NCBI GenBank assembly: GCA_004102785.1
Contig: SCEJ01000024.1
Location: 1 to 42,994 of the forward strand
Source: Muribaculaceae bacterium Isolate-013 (NCI)
GTDB taxonomy: Bacteria > Bacteroidota > Bacteroidia > Bacteroidales > Muribaculaceae
Length of the DNA: 42,994 bases
Direction: 5' to 3'
Part shown: positions 9,301-16,503 of the stretch, in pieces
Position numbering within the stretch: position 1 is the first letter of the stretch
How the letters are laid out: every line of letters starts with the position of its first letter
Position numbers and translations under genes: made by a program
Notes under the pieces: generated by a model
What the model was told of the DNA's origin: nothing
The model's input: the letters and a program-made list of their open reading frames with translations, nothing else
Databases searched by the model: none

Positions 9301-11156
9301 GCAAATCGCTCAACGACTGGCTCATCACCCCGGCAGTGACACTCACCGACAACAACGTGCTTCGATTCTATGCAAAAGGCTCCGACAGAGTGCCCGCCCT
9401 CTTCTCGGTAGGCATCACCGAAGCAGAGAACCCGACGGCTGCCGACTTCACAATCATTTCCGAAGGGAATGCCATAGAATGTTCGTTCGCCGACTGGACC
9501 CCCGTCCTCATCCCGCTTGACCGCTATGCCGGCAAACAGGTGAAAATCGGCATCAGATGCACATCGGCAAGCGGCTCGTTCATATCGATGATCGACGATG
9601 TTTTCATCGGACGCCTATCCCCCGCCGCCGCCAAATCCAAGGCTCTGCGCGTGATGAAATCAGCCGCAAATCCCAACGAGCGGTTTGAAATCTACGTCGA
9701 CGGCGTGAAAGCCGGCGAGACCGACGACTATGCCTACACTATCGAAGATATGGCCGACGGCGTGCATCAGATTGCCGTAAAAGCCATGTACGTGGCCGAG
9801 GAATCGGACTATGCCGAAACCTCCGTCACCATCGACTCGAGCGTATATGCCCCGGTTGACTTCACCGTGACAACCAACAACAACGAGATGCCTGCCGCCA
9901 CAGCAATCACCCTCTCGGGCGAGGAGACTTTCGACCTCACCGCCACCGGCGGCTCACTCTCCGTGGCATCGCTGCCAAAAGGCACCTACTCACTCAAGGC
10001 ATCAGCTCCCGACTACGATGAATTCACCTCGACAATCACCGTTGCCGAAAACAACTCCGTGGCAATCGCCCTTGTAGAGACACTCGTGAGACCCTTCAAC
10101 ATCACCGCCGACACCGAGCAGGACGGCAATCTCTTCAACGTAACCCTGAAGTGGAACCAGGACCTCGGTTTCACTGACTCCTTCGAGGACTACGACGATT
10201 TCGCCACCGGCTCGTTCGGCACGTGGACTACGCTGAACCTCAACACCCAGCCCTCCTATCCCATAGGACTCGGCTCGCAGACAAATATCGTAAGATTCCC
10301 CGGCTGCTCCACACCTGAGGCTCCAGCATCGGTGAATCCGGTGGTGTTCAACCCCTTCGCCACAACTCCGTCAATGGAAAGCGACTATGCCATCCATGCG
10401 CCCGACGGCGTGAAGAGCATCGCCTTCTTCGGTCCGCAGCAGGCCATCGCCGACAAATGGCTCATATCGCCGGCTCTTACCGTGGGCGACGGCTATGAAC
10501 TCAAGTTCATGGCGAAAGCATATGCCATGTATCCCGAAGCTCTTCAGATATGCGTATCAACCACCGGCACCGATAAAGATGACTTTGAGATTCTTGACCA
10601 GGTGGCTCCCGCCGCAGCAAACTGGACCCAGTACATACTCCCGCTCGACGACTATGCCGGCAAAGAGGTGCATATAGGCATCCGCTGCGTGTCGCAGGAC
10701 GGCTTCCTCGTGCAGGTCGACAAATTTGAAGTAGCCCCCGCAGAGGCTGACCGTGTGGTGCCCGCAGGTAAAGTACTCGGCTATAACGTGGCTCTCAACG
10801 GCTCGCTCCACGGCACTACCTCTGCCACCACCTACACCTTCAGCGGCCTCGCTCCCGGCAAACACCGCATGGCAGTGACCGCAAACTACACCTCCGGCTC
10901 ATCAGCCCCCGGCGAATACGAACTGGAACTCATCGACACCTCCATTGACGGGACTCTCTCCGGAGCCGACATGGCCATGGGACTCGAAGGCGCCATACTC
11001 GTAGGCACCTCCGCCGAAAAGACCGTGGAAATCTTCACCACCTCCGGCGTGGCTGTGGCTTCCGCCTCCGTAAACGGCAGCCATACATTCGCCGTAGAGC
11101 CCGGTGTCTACATCGTGCGCGCAGGCAGCTCCACCTTCAAGGTGGCCGCCCGCTGA
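6306..11156 (+). CDS. Very large secreted multidomain protein, choice-of-anchor-J modules, T9SS-like tail
   Basis: The 1616-residue product has a signal peptide (MNKTLKYTVLASCMLTAYQA, cleavage near residue 22). In order: an N-terminal CARDB-like beta domain (about 25-155); an ASH-like Ig module with NFGFVESASSINLRIRNTGA (about 165-265); a first anchor-J-like domain (FFEGFELPSG); a carboxypeptidase-regulatory-like repeat (TLTGGGAPVGGTDITARAG, then TTDSEGHYSIEV); two further anchor-J-like modules opening ADNFESYSPF and TDSFEDYDDF and containing WLITPAVTL or WLISPALTV; linking fibronectin-like strands; and a C-terminal tail VEIFTTSGVAVASA...PGVYIVRAGSSTFKVAAR like a T9SS sorting domain. No protease or glycosidase motif was recognised. 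It follows a relative encoded 163 bp upstream. A cell-surface adhesin or matrix-like role is inference only. Confidence 0.83.
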   Translation: MNKTLKYTVLASCMLTAYQAEAARGLAISATSHGSKDSFYADAQGNISGIVSTLKIENTGDETLSPGDPDYTLTLYKYVYSKPGVDLVTYDIPQQLAPGESAQLTVAWPGFNISQIIEEGDENKASWRDRYDIRENVSAHTASTTPWLEIFPYKASFTLVPENSGIAVTNPINFGFVESASSINLRIRNTGAADLNVTSISVPEGFSVTPAAPFTMAGLASENPQEYQPITITFNPAVSGAYAGEMTITAEGANPVTLPVSGAMIGEDDFFEGFELPSGASENTYVPDGWIFGDRWRCSYLNTAPDDKYVLDHSSADDSYYSFAITPRLDFGQGGALMFQTRKKSAYSRLEVMISTDRANWQPLALYTANGTEEGATAFPTLMNSLGDYTLTVPAGEWYVGFKGMYTSVNNVFGGKIAAVDHDVYAVSQEFPAKMTVNNAATFSATFRNLSSADEAAGSYTVELLSDGKPVANAQAPEWEAGSAATFSAVYTPHAEGEESISFRVTLGSTVVCSPATMIAVEPETSSNEIVVGEYKFTGNYTPAQLNYENATSQMILPQSYLEKYGITPGAEITAVTFTGEPSKNVDLHKKVKFWIENEPDQNTITTSQVRDLSGITPAYSNDSQTISLVSGDKNFSVTIPFDEPFVYAGGNIFMSWLSEEIENSQWGTVKWHSSSEISANSIYKYDDNDASFPNKSWSADSNFPVIRFSVFKAATTLSGTLTGGGAPVGGTDITARAGDVIYSATTDSEGHYSIEVFQPEHTYTVTVDNPAFPVYTTEVSFETGSRTLDIDLPDFSQEREFSLTINVTDNAGCNYAGVPVKLVSDRFSLEYDASETTLDSNGSVTLDVYGGAHTATVSLPGMKTASVSFSVNKNSTIGITLEEDVNTPYALTATVEHDIYTGKNNVLLTWNGDEAVFADNFESYSPFTIDPAPWTGIDGDLLAPANLEGEYANKGKPNYGQIINPSAVDPAWDLTNFYTLAPRSGKQYAGFITPADAGKSLNDWLITPAVTLTDNNVLRFYAKGSDRVPALFSVGITEAENPTAADFTIISEGNAIECSFADWTPVLIPLDRYAGKQVKIGIRCTSASGSFISMIDDVFIGRLSPAAAKSKALRVMKSAANPNERFEIYVDGVKAGETDDYAYTIEDMADGVHQIAVKAMYVAEESDYAETSVTIDSSVYAPVDFTVTTNNNEMPAATAITLSGEETFDLTATGGSLSVASLPKGTYSLKASAPDYDEFTSTITVAENNSVAIALVETLVRPFNITADTEQDGNLFNVTLKWNQDLGFTDSFEDYDDFATGSFGTWTTLNLNTQPSYPIGLGSQTNIVRFPGCSTPEAPASVNPVVFNPFATTPSMESDYAIHAPDGVKSIAFFGPQQAIADKWLISPALTVGDGYELKFMAKAYAMYPEALQICVSTTGTDKDDFEILDQVAPAAANWTQYILPLDDYAGKEVHIGIRCVSQDGFLVQVDKFEVAPAEADRVVPAGKVLGYNVALNGSLHGTTSATTYTFSGLAPGKHRMAVTANYTSGSSAPGEYELELIDTSIDGTLSGADMAMGLEGAILVGTSAEKTVEIFTTSGVAVASASVNGSHTFAVEPGVYIVRAGSSTFKVAAR

Positions 11157-11197
11157 TACAGTTCTCTTAGAAAGCGCCCGCCGGCGCCACTAATCAC

Positions 11198-11248
11198 AAA
11201 CCCCGCCGGGGAGGTATCAAATTCCTGATACACACCCCGGCGGGGTTT
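11198..11248 (+). terminator. Two-part palindromic terminator after the large secreted protein
   Basis: A 14-bp perfect GC-rich stem (AAACCCCGCCGGGG, 11198-11211, with CCCCGGCGGGGTTT, 11235-11248) encloses a second perfect 6-bp stem (GTATCA 11214-11219, TGATAC 11226-11231). The stem ends in TTT and is followed by pyrimidines. It starts 42 bp after the preceding stop codon, as expected for an intrinsic terminator. Confidence 0.8.
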
Positions 11249-11369
11249 CTCTCGTTCATGAACCTACATCCTCGTTTTGTTGTTAAACGCAATAGATGGA
11301 GTGTTTGAAACAGATATGATGCTCACTCCGCTGACACGTATTTAAACTCAAATCAAAAAATCAGACATC

Positions 11370-11624
11370 ATGGCTTTTATCTGGTACATAATCATCGGAA
11401 TCATAGCCGGATTCGTTGCCGGCAAACTCATGCGCGGAGGTGGCTTCGGCCTTATAGTGAATCTCGTGGTAGGGATAATCGGCGGCGTGCTCGGCGGCTG
11501 GCTCTTCGGCCTCATAGGCATCTCCACGAGCAGCATCATCGGCAACCTCATCACCTCCGTTGTCGGCGCCATAGTGCTTCTGTGGATAGTCGGCATTATA
11601 AGCCGCACCTCTTCTCCCCGATGA
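11370..11624 (+). CDS. GlsB/YeaQ/YmgE family small stress-response membrane protein
   Basis: This 84-residue, very hydrophobic protein opens MAFIWYIIIGIIAGFVAGKL and has two further glycine-rich membrane segments (about 28-52 and 56-78), ending in a short basic tail (SRTSSPR). This is the layout of the transglycosylase-associated/GlsB family, whose members are often induced by stress; the biochemical role is unclear. Glycine-packed helices (GFVAGKLMRGGGFG; IIGGVLGGWLFGLIG) are typical. It stands alone between two hairpins, suggesting a monocistronic unit. No promoter motif was confidently identified. Confidence 0.88.
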   Translation: MAFIWYIIIGIIAGFVAGKLMRGGGFGLIVNLVVGIIGGVLGGWLFGLIGISTSSIIGNLITSVVGAIVLLWIVGIISRTSSPR

Positions 11625-11678
11625 ACCTGTGAACATTCCTGCTCCCGCATCAGCTCCACATTCCGTTGTAAAACAAAC

Positions 11679-11712
11679 AAAGCGCTGAAAATCATTGGAT
11701 TTTCAGCGCTTT
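11679..11712. terminator. Bidirectional hairpin between the GlsB-like gene and tRNA-Arg
   Basis: AAAGCGCTGAAAATC (11679-11693) and GATTTTCAGCGCTTT (11698-11712) form a 15-bp perfect stem with a 4-base loop. A-runs on one side and T-runs on the other let it serve the GlsB-like gene on the plus strand and the tRNA on the minus strand. Confidence 0.8.
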
Positions 11713-11735
11713 TAGCAGAATCTCTGTTCTGCCTG

Positions 11736-11809
11736 TGATCCGGTTGGGATTCGAACCCAAGACCCACAGCTTAGAAGGCTGTTGCTCTATCCAGCTGAGC
11801 TACCGGACC
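11736..11809 (-). tRNA. tRNA-Arg, anticodon TCT
   Basis: Read on the minus strand, the 74-nt sequence folds as a cloverleaf: acceptor GGTCCGG/CCGGATC (one G-U), D arm GCTC...GAGC, anticodon stem ACAGC/GCTGT around loop CTTCTAA with TCT in the anticodon position, and T arm TTGGG-TTCGAAT-CCCAA. The discriminator is A. CCA is not encoded after it. It would read AGA codons. Confidence 0.95.
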
Positions 11810-11936
11810 CGGAAACTGTTGCCGCTACAAACTGTCAGCGGCTTTCCGTTGCAAAGTTACAATATTTTTATGAAACAACCAACTGCTTGATGATTGTGCC
11901 GATGGCTGTGACAACAGATTTGCGATAAAACGACGG

Positions 11937-12836
11937 TCAGTCCACACTGTCGACGGCTGCCAGCGATGCTGCGAGCGCCTCGCGGGTAGGAGCCGAGACG
12001 GGCACCAGAGGTAGCCGCAGCACATCCCCGGCAAGCCCCATGATATTGAGCAGAGCCTTTATTCCGGAGGGGTTGCCGTCGGTGAACAGGTAGCGGTAGA
12101 GCGGCTGCAGCGGGCGGTCGATGCGGCCGGCCTCGGCAAAGCGCCCTTCAAGCGCCAGGCGTACCATTGTGCTGAACCGCTCAGGCAGTGCATTGGCTAT
12201 CACCGATATCACACCTTCGGCTCCCATTGCCACAAGCGGGAGCGTAAGGGCGTCATCGCCCGATATAACCCTGAAACCCTGAGGCTTCTTTTCAATTATC
12301 TCGCGTATCTGCCCGATGCGTCCCGAAGCCTCCTTGATGCCTATTATCTTGCCTGGATAACGGCGGGCAAGGCTCAGTGTGGTGGCAGCCTCAAGATTGG
12401 CGCCGGTGCGCGACGGCACATTGTAGAGTATCACCGGCAGCGGAGAGGCCTCGGCGATGGCGGAAAAATGGCGCGACAGCCCCTCCTGCGACGGACGGTT
12501 GTAGAACGGCACAACCGAAAGTATCGCCGAATATCCCGAGAGATCGAATGTGCGGAGCTGCTCCACCAGGAATGTGGTGGCGTTCGAGCTCATGCCGAGT
12601 ACCAGCGGGATACGCCCGGCGGCATGCTCCACCACGAAGCGGGCCACCTCCACGCGCTCCTGCCATGTCATTGTCACGGCCTCGCCGGTGGTACCCAGCA
12701 CCACGATATAGTCCACGCCATTTTCAATCTGGTAGTCCACCAGGCGCCCCAGTGAATCATAATCTATGGTGAAATCGGCATTGAAAGGAGTGGCCAGGGC
12801 CACTCCGGTGCCTTTTATATCAATCAGAGAATTCAT
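11937..12836 (-). CDS. dapA: 4-Hydroxy-tetrahydrodipicolinate synthase
   Basis: DapA condenses pyruvate with aspartate semialdehyde, the first committed step of the diaminopimelate/lysine pathway, in the cytoplasm. From the ATG at 12834-12836 the protein has 299 residues, the usual length. Family signatures are present: the LGTTGEA loop (about 47-53), YNVPSRTG with Tyr138, and IIGIKEASG with the Schiff-base Lys168. The frame is open further upstream to 13076, but that extension crosses the divergent thioredoxin gene and promoter region and has no family match, so the internal ATG is chosen. It stands alone, divergent from the thioredoxin gene. Confidence 0.97.
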   Translation of the reverse strand: MNSLIDIKGTGVALATPFNADFTIDYDSLGRLVDYQIENGVDYIVVLGTTGEAVTMTWQERVEVARFVVEHAAGRIPLVLGMSSNATTFLVEQLRTFDLSGYSAILSVVPFYNRPSQEGLSRHFSAIAEASPLPVILYNVPSRTGANLEAATTLSLARRYPGKIIGIKEASGRIGQIREIIEKKPQGFRVISGDDALTLPLVAMGAEGVISVIANALPERFSTMVRLALEGRFAEAGRIDRPLQPLYRYLFTDGNPSGIKALLNIMGLAGDVLRLPLVPVSAPTREALAASLAAVDSVD

Positions 12837-12874
12837 AAGAAATTGTTCAACACATATTAAATTCGTTGACGGAG

Positions 12875-12882
12875 CAAAGTTA
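12875..12882 (-). promoter_or_regulatory. Probable -7 box for dapA
   Basis: On the minus strand the octamer reads TAACTTTG, matching TAnnTTTG, about 40 bp upstream of the dapA ATG. A clear -33 TTTG was not seen. It lies in the 112-bp dapA/thioredoxin divergent gap. Confidence 0.5.
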
Positions 12883-12948
12883 CGAAATTTCCACGAACAT
12901 AACGCATAGTAACGGCGTTGTATTGTCAGAAACCAAAAAATAAAGACT

Positions 12949-13275
12949 ATGGAGGATTTCAACAAAATAATCAATGGCTCACGACCCACACTGGTCGACT
13001 TCTTCGCCACATGGTGCGGTCCATGCAAAATGCAGTCACCCATCCTCGAGGAGGTAAAGAACAAGGTCGGCGACAAAGGAACTATCGTGAAAGTGGATAT
13101 TGACCGTAACGCCGAGCTCGCCGCTCGTTACCACGTGCAGTCGGTGCCTACGCTCATACTGTTCAAGAACGGCGAACCAGTATGGCGCGCAGTGGGGCTG
13201 CAGCAGGAATCACTCCTTACCGCCAAGATTTTCGAGTATGTGCCCGAAAAGAGCGACGAGGATTTCAACAAGTAA
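12949..13275 (+). CDS. Thioredoxin
   Basis: A 108-residue single thioredoxin fold: VDFFATWCGPCK with redox cysteines Cys23 and Cys26, the conserved Asp17, and the cis-proline at Pro67 in QSVPTL. There is no signal peptide, so it is a cytoplasmic disulfide reductase that would be recycled by thioredoxin reductase (not in the window). The C-terminus is slightly acidic (PEKSDEDFNK). It is transcribed away from dapA and followed by a strong terminator. Whether it is the main cellular thioredoxin or a paralogue cannot be decided here. Confidence 0.95.
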   Translation: MEDFNKIINGSRPTLVDFFATWCGPCKMQSPILEEVKNKVGDKGTIVKVDIDRNAELAARYHVQSVPTLILFKNGEPVWRAVGLQQESLLTAKIFEYVPEKSDEDFNK

Positions 13276-13399
13276 CGCGACAAAGCACTGACAAATACTC
13301 CGACGGGAGCATATCTGAAATTGAGCACAGACTCCTTCAGAGCCCGATGTACCCGTGAGGGTAAGCTCCCGCATTCCCGTTTTTCCTGTAAAGACGAGC

Positions 13400-13442
13400 A
13401 TCCGGTCCACCTGCACCGCGCAGGCATGGGCCGGATTTTTTT
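13400..13442 (+). terminator. Intrinsic terminator downstream of the thioredoxin gene
   Basis: ATCCGGTCC (13400-13408) pairs with GGGCCGGAT (13428-13436), with one wobble, and encloses a second stem CCTGC/GCAGG (13410-13414, 13420-13424). A run of T follows (13434-13442 is mostly T). It sits between the convergent thioredoxin and ruvC genes. Confidence 0.8.
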
Positions 13443-13446
13443 GCGC

Positions 13447-14055
13447 CTACTTCACCCTGCCGGGATTCTTGGCGATAAATTCCTTCCATGAGCGCGGCCC
13501 TGCGGCCACCTGCGGCCGCGACTGCTCATAGTGGTGGCACAATGCCGCCCCGAGGGCGTCGGTGGCATCGAGCTCGGGCATTATCATGTCGGCCGGAATG
13601 GAAAGGATGCGCCGCAGCATCTGCTGCACCTGCTCCTTGGAGGCTGCGCCGTTGCCGGTAATAGCCATCTTGATTTTCCGCGGCTCATACTCGGCAATCG
13701 GTATGTCGCGCTCCAGGGCGGCCGACATGGCCACCCCCTGCGCACGCCCGAGCTTGAGCATCGACTGCACGTTCTTGCCGAAGAATGGCGCCTCTATGGC
13801 CATCTCGTCAGGCAGATACTGCCCCACCAGGGCCGACACCCGCTCATGGATATGGCGCAGACGGAGGTAATGGCTGTCGAAGCGCGACAGCTTTATCACC
13901 CCCATTGCAATCATCGACGGATTGCGTCCCTTTATGCCAAGAATGCCGTAGCCCATCACACTGGTGCCTGGGTCGATGCCGATATACACCTTATCCCACT
14001 CGGCGCCGGAGCGGGCCGCACCCACTCCCAGCACTTCCGACCTCCCCTGTTTCAT
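13447..14055 (-). CDS. ruvC: Crossover junction endodeoxyribonuclease RuvC
   Basis: RuvC resolves Holliday junctions with RuvAB during recombination and repair. The 202-residue protein carries the acidic metal-binding residues of the family in order: Asp28 in IGIDPGT, Glu88 in MAIEAPFF, and Asp163/Asp166 in ELDATDALGAALCHH. The first 20 residues precede the usual start of homology, but the ATG overlaps the DUF4286 stop (ATGA at 14052-14055), which supports this start. It is the last gene of a GT2-DUF4286-ruvC run. Confidence 0.96.
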   Translation of the reverse strand: MKQGRSEVLGVGAARSGAEWDKVYIGIDPGTSVMGYGILGIKGRNPSMIAMGVIKLSRFDSHYLRLRHIHERVSALVGQYLPDEMAIEAPFFGKNVQSMLKLGRAQGVAMSAALERDIPIAEYEPRKIKMAITGNGAASKEQVQQMLRRILSIPADMIMPELDATDALGAALCHHYEQSRPQVAAGPRSWKEFIAKNPGRVK

Positions 14056-14354
14056 AGGCGCTCCATGTATGTGGAGAACCAGAGCACTCGCTGACCCCAG
14101 CGCTGCTTAAGTTCATCCCTGACCAGCACGGCCGAGGAATCATGCCAGGAACGTGCGGCATCAAGCGAGCCGCATCCGCAACGGCAGGCGAAACTTACGG
14201 CTCCGGGCTCCGACGGCTCAAGCACACGCACCAGTTCTACACCGGTGAAAAGTCCGGCGGCCTCCACCGCCTTCTCATATACATTGCGGAGCCACGCCAG
14301 CAGCTCCGGAGCAACAGCCTCTTCGGCAAAAAATGTGGTGTTGAGTATTATCAT
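14052..14354 (-). CDS. DUF4286 family protein
   Basis: A 100-residue protein opening MIILNTTFFAEEAVAPELLAW and ending VLWFSTYMERL, the conserved ends of the DUF4286 family of Bacteroidetes, in which this gene commonly sits before ruvC. It has no signal peptide. Two cysteines form a CRCGCG cluster near residues 57-62; whether they bind metal is unknown. It is translationally coupled to ruvC by a 4-bp overlap and follows the GT2 gene by 12 bp. No function is established. Confidence 0.85.
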   Translation of the reverse strand: MIILNTTFFAEEAVAPELLAWLRNVYEKAVEAAGLFTGVELVRVLEPSEPGAVSFACRCGCGSLDAARSWHDSSAVLVRDELKQRWGQRVLWFSTYMERL

Positions 14355-14366
14355 TTCAGAAAACGT

Positions 14367-15161
14367 TCAAGAAAAAGCCTTCTCCTGCCGGCGGCGCCGC
14401 AGGAAACGGGGTATGAATCTCAGATGGCGCCACACCGTGGGGAGCACGCCGTAATAACGGCACATGATGCGGAAGCGCTCGCGCAGCGAGGCCGTGCGGT
14501 TGCGTGTGGTGACCCCTTCGGCGAGATAGTCTACGATAGTCTCCGGAATCAGCACGTTATGGCGAGAATGCTGCAACACGCGGATACACCACTCATAGTC
14601 GGCCGAAAATCTGTAACCGGTATCGAAATGCCCGGCTATGCGCCTGAGCGCCACAAACGCCTGGTGACACACCACCATCCCTTCGGCAAAACTCTTCAGC
14701 GAGAGTTTTTCAGGAGCCATCAGATGCCGGTCGGCCACTTTGTGCCGCGCCGCGTCAACGATATCGGTCTGGCCGTAGACCACCCCGGGATAGTTTTCGG
14801 AGATGATGGTGTTGGCGATTTTCTGGAGCGTGGACGAAGAATGGAATGTGTCGCCGGCATTAAGGAAAATCAGATATTTTCCGGCCGACCGCACTATCCC
14901 CTTGTTCATCGCATCATACAGCCCGCGGTCAGGCTCTGAAAAAAGGCGCTGACGCTCCGTGGCGCCGTCGCGGCAAAGAGCGAGAGTGGAATCGGTGGAG
15001 GCGCCGTCGATTATCAGGTGCTCGTAGAGGGTACAGGTCTGCGAACGCACACTGGCGAGCGTGACCCCCACTGTATCCTCCGCGTTGAAAGTTACGGTAA
15101 TAATCGAGAAAAGCGGCTTGGCGGCCTTTCCTTCGGCCGGGTTATTGTCAGTCTTTGCCAT
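14367..15161 (-). CDS. Family 2 glycosyltransferase
   Basis: The 264-residue protein has a GT-A core: FSIITVTFNAEDTVGVTLAS (about 17-36), nucleotide-binding DGASTDST, the EPDRGLYDAMNKGI segment and a FLNAGDTF motif in the place of the DxD metal-binding site. There are no transmembrane segments beyond the core, so it is probably a cytoplasmic or membrane-associated transferase. The EPD-xG-YDA pattern is common in colanic-acid/WcaA-like and O-antigen-type transferases. Donor and acceptor cannot be read from sequence. It leads the DUF4286-ruvC run behind its own promoter. Confidence 0.92.
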   Translation of the reverse strand: MAKTDNNPAEGKAAKPLFSIITVTFNAEDTVGVTLASVRSQTCTLYEHLIIDGASTDSTLALCRDGATERQRLFSEPDRGLYDAMNKGIVRSAGKYLIFLNAGDTFHSSSTLQKIANTIISENYPGVVYGQTDIVDAARHKVADRHLMAPEKLSLKSFAEGMVVCHQAFVALRRIAGHFDTGYRFSADYEWCIRVLQHSRHNVLIPETIVDYLAEGVTTRNRTASLRERFRIMCRYYGVLPTVWRHLRFIPRFLRRRRQEKAFS

Positions 15162-15180
15162 TTGCGTAATCGGTGAAATG

Positions 15181-15210
15181 CAAAATTACGAATTTCAGCG
15201 TAAAATCAAA
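15181..15210 (-). promoter_or_regulatory. Probable promoter for GT2-DUF4286-ruvC
   Basis: On the minus strand TTTG (15207-15210) is followed after 18 bases by TAATTTTG (15181-15188), a good TTTG-N18-TAnnTTTG arrangement. It overlaps the birA stop codon and lies 20 bp before the GT2 ATG, suggesting that GT2-DUF4286-ruvC is separated from the porW-birA transcript. Confidence 0.65.
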
Positions 15211-16009
15211 GCACAAACGCAACCTCTTTGAAATAAAAATGGCGAGCCACCCCGTCGCGGTCAACAAGAGTAAGACGTCCGTCGGGGGCTACCGATGCCA
15301 CCGACGCCATGAAAACCTCACCGGAAGGGAGCCGGAAGGGGTGCATCGCGCCGTCGTTACGCCACATTCGCGCCATAAACCGGCGGTGCAGGGCCTCAGC
15401 CGCAGCGGCGTCGGTGGTGTCGGCCCCCTCAAACTCGCCGATGATGTTGTCGGCAAACTCACTCAGCAGCGTGTCAAGCTCATATTCCACACCGGTAATC
15501 TGGCGGAGCGATACCGGGTTGGGTGCATCGGAGCAGAAACGTTCCTGATTGATATTCACTCCGGCGCCGGCCACCGTGTATGTGATGCCGGAGCAGGTGC
15601 CGAGCGTGTGCTCTATGAGGATGCCGCAGATTTTCCGGTCGCCGGCATAAATATCGTTAGGCCACTTTATCGCCGTCGTCATCCCCTGCGGAAGGTAACG
15701 GTCAATCACCCCGGCGATGCCGAGCGCCACAGCCTCCGATATAACAAACTGCCGCGCCGGAGCGATATGCTCCGGCCGCAGAAGGATGGAGAATGTAAGG
15801 TTACGCCCGGGCAACGACTCCCAGCTATTGCCGCGCTGTCCGCGTCCGGCCGTCTGGCTTCTGGCCGCAAGCGTATAGCCGTGAGGCAACGTGGCGGCAC
15901 GCTCCTTCATCACAGTGTTGGTCGAGGTCAGCGAGGCGGCAATCTCCACCGGGTGAGGCTCACCGCGGAGCATACATCCTCCGGCCGCAGAATCATTCAT
16001 CGGCGGCAT
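15206..16009 (-). CDS. birA: Biotin--[acetyl-CoA-carboxylase] ligase, non-regulatory form
   Basis: The enzyme adenylates biotin and transfers it to biotin carboxyl carrier proteins. Motifs visible in the 267-residue protein: [18 protein letters not shown] (biotinyl-AMP binding loop, about 47-64), [20 protein letters not shown] (catalytic Lys in WPND...KICGIL), and a short C-terminal SH3-like domain ending [12 protein letters not shown]. There is no N-terminal helix-turn-helix, so it is the ligase-only type and not a repressor. The start overlaps the tsaE 3' end by 17 bp; an ATG at 16000 is an alternative start. Confidence 0.95.
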   Translation of the reverse strand: MPPMNDSAAGGCMLRGEPHPVEIAASLTSTNTVMKERAATLPHGYTLAARSQTAGRGQRGNSWESLPGRNLTFSILLRPEHIAPARQFVISEAVALGIAGVIDRYLPQGMTTAIKWPNDIYAGDRKICGILIEHTLGTCSGITYTVAGAGVNINQERFCSDAPNPVSLRQITGVEYELDTLLSEFADNIIGEFEGADTTDAAAAEALHRRFMARMWRNDGAMHPFRLPSGEVFMASVASVAPDGRLTLVDRDGVARHFYFKEVAFVL

Positions 16010-16433
16010 TGCGCAGAGTGAGTGTGCGCGATTCGTCGGGATTCACCGCGATATCCACAATCACAGTATCATCGGGCAGAAGCGCCTCTATCCGTTCGGG
16101 CCATTCCAGCAGACACAGGGCGCCCGAATCGAAGTAATCCTCCACACCGATTTCAAGAGCCTCCTCCACACTCTCCAGCCGGTAGAGATCGAAATGATAT
16201 ATCAGTTCGGCGGTGGTGTCGGAGCGGTATTCGTTGATGATTGAAAACGACGGCGAACTGGCCTCGTCGTCGTTTACGCCGAGGGCACGCACCAGAGCCC
16301 GGATAAACGTGGTTTTGCCGGCGCCCATGGGGCCGTTGAAGGCATATACGGTCTCGTCGCCCATGAGCGACACAAATTCTCCGGCCGCACGCTCAAGGTC
16401 GGCCTCGGATGCTATGGTAATGGTTCGGTTCAT
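15993..16433 (-). CDS. tsaE: tRNA threonylcarbamoyladenosine biosynthesis ATPase TsaE
   Basis: TsaE is the small ATPase that works with TsaB and TsaD to make t6A37 in ANN-decoding tRNAs. The 146-residue protein has a Walker A motif GPMGAGKTT (about 36-44), the [10 protein letters not shown] segment and a [10 protein letters not shown] Walker B-like stretch, with the late motif CLLEWPERI, all diagnostic. It overlaps birA and follows porX by 70 bp on the same strand. The mtaB gene elsewhere in the window acts on the product of this t6A pathway. Confidence 0.96.
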   Translation of the reverse strand: MNRTITIASEADLERAAGEFVSLMGDETVYAFNGPMGAGKTTFIRALVRALGVNDDEASSPSFSIINEYRSDTTAELIYHFDLYRLESVEEALEIGVEDYFDSGALCLLEWPERIEALLPDDTVIVDIAVNPDESRTLTLRNAADE

Positions 16434-16503
16434 AAGTAACTGTTCAATATATTTTTAGAGGGTGTTTAATGACCTGGCAACTTCGCTGATGTTTCTCTTC
16501 CGG

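Noticed and set aside
12837-13076. N-terminal extension of dapA by 80 residues in the same frame
   Set aside because: It crosses the divergent promoter region and the start of the thioredoxin gene, and the DapA family begins at the internal ATG.
15173-16021. Plus-strand open frame opposite birA (282 codons)
   Set aside because: birA has all ligase motifs; the antisense translation is rich in Arg/His and featureless.
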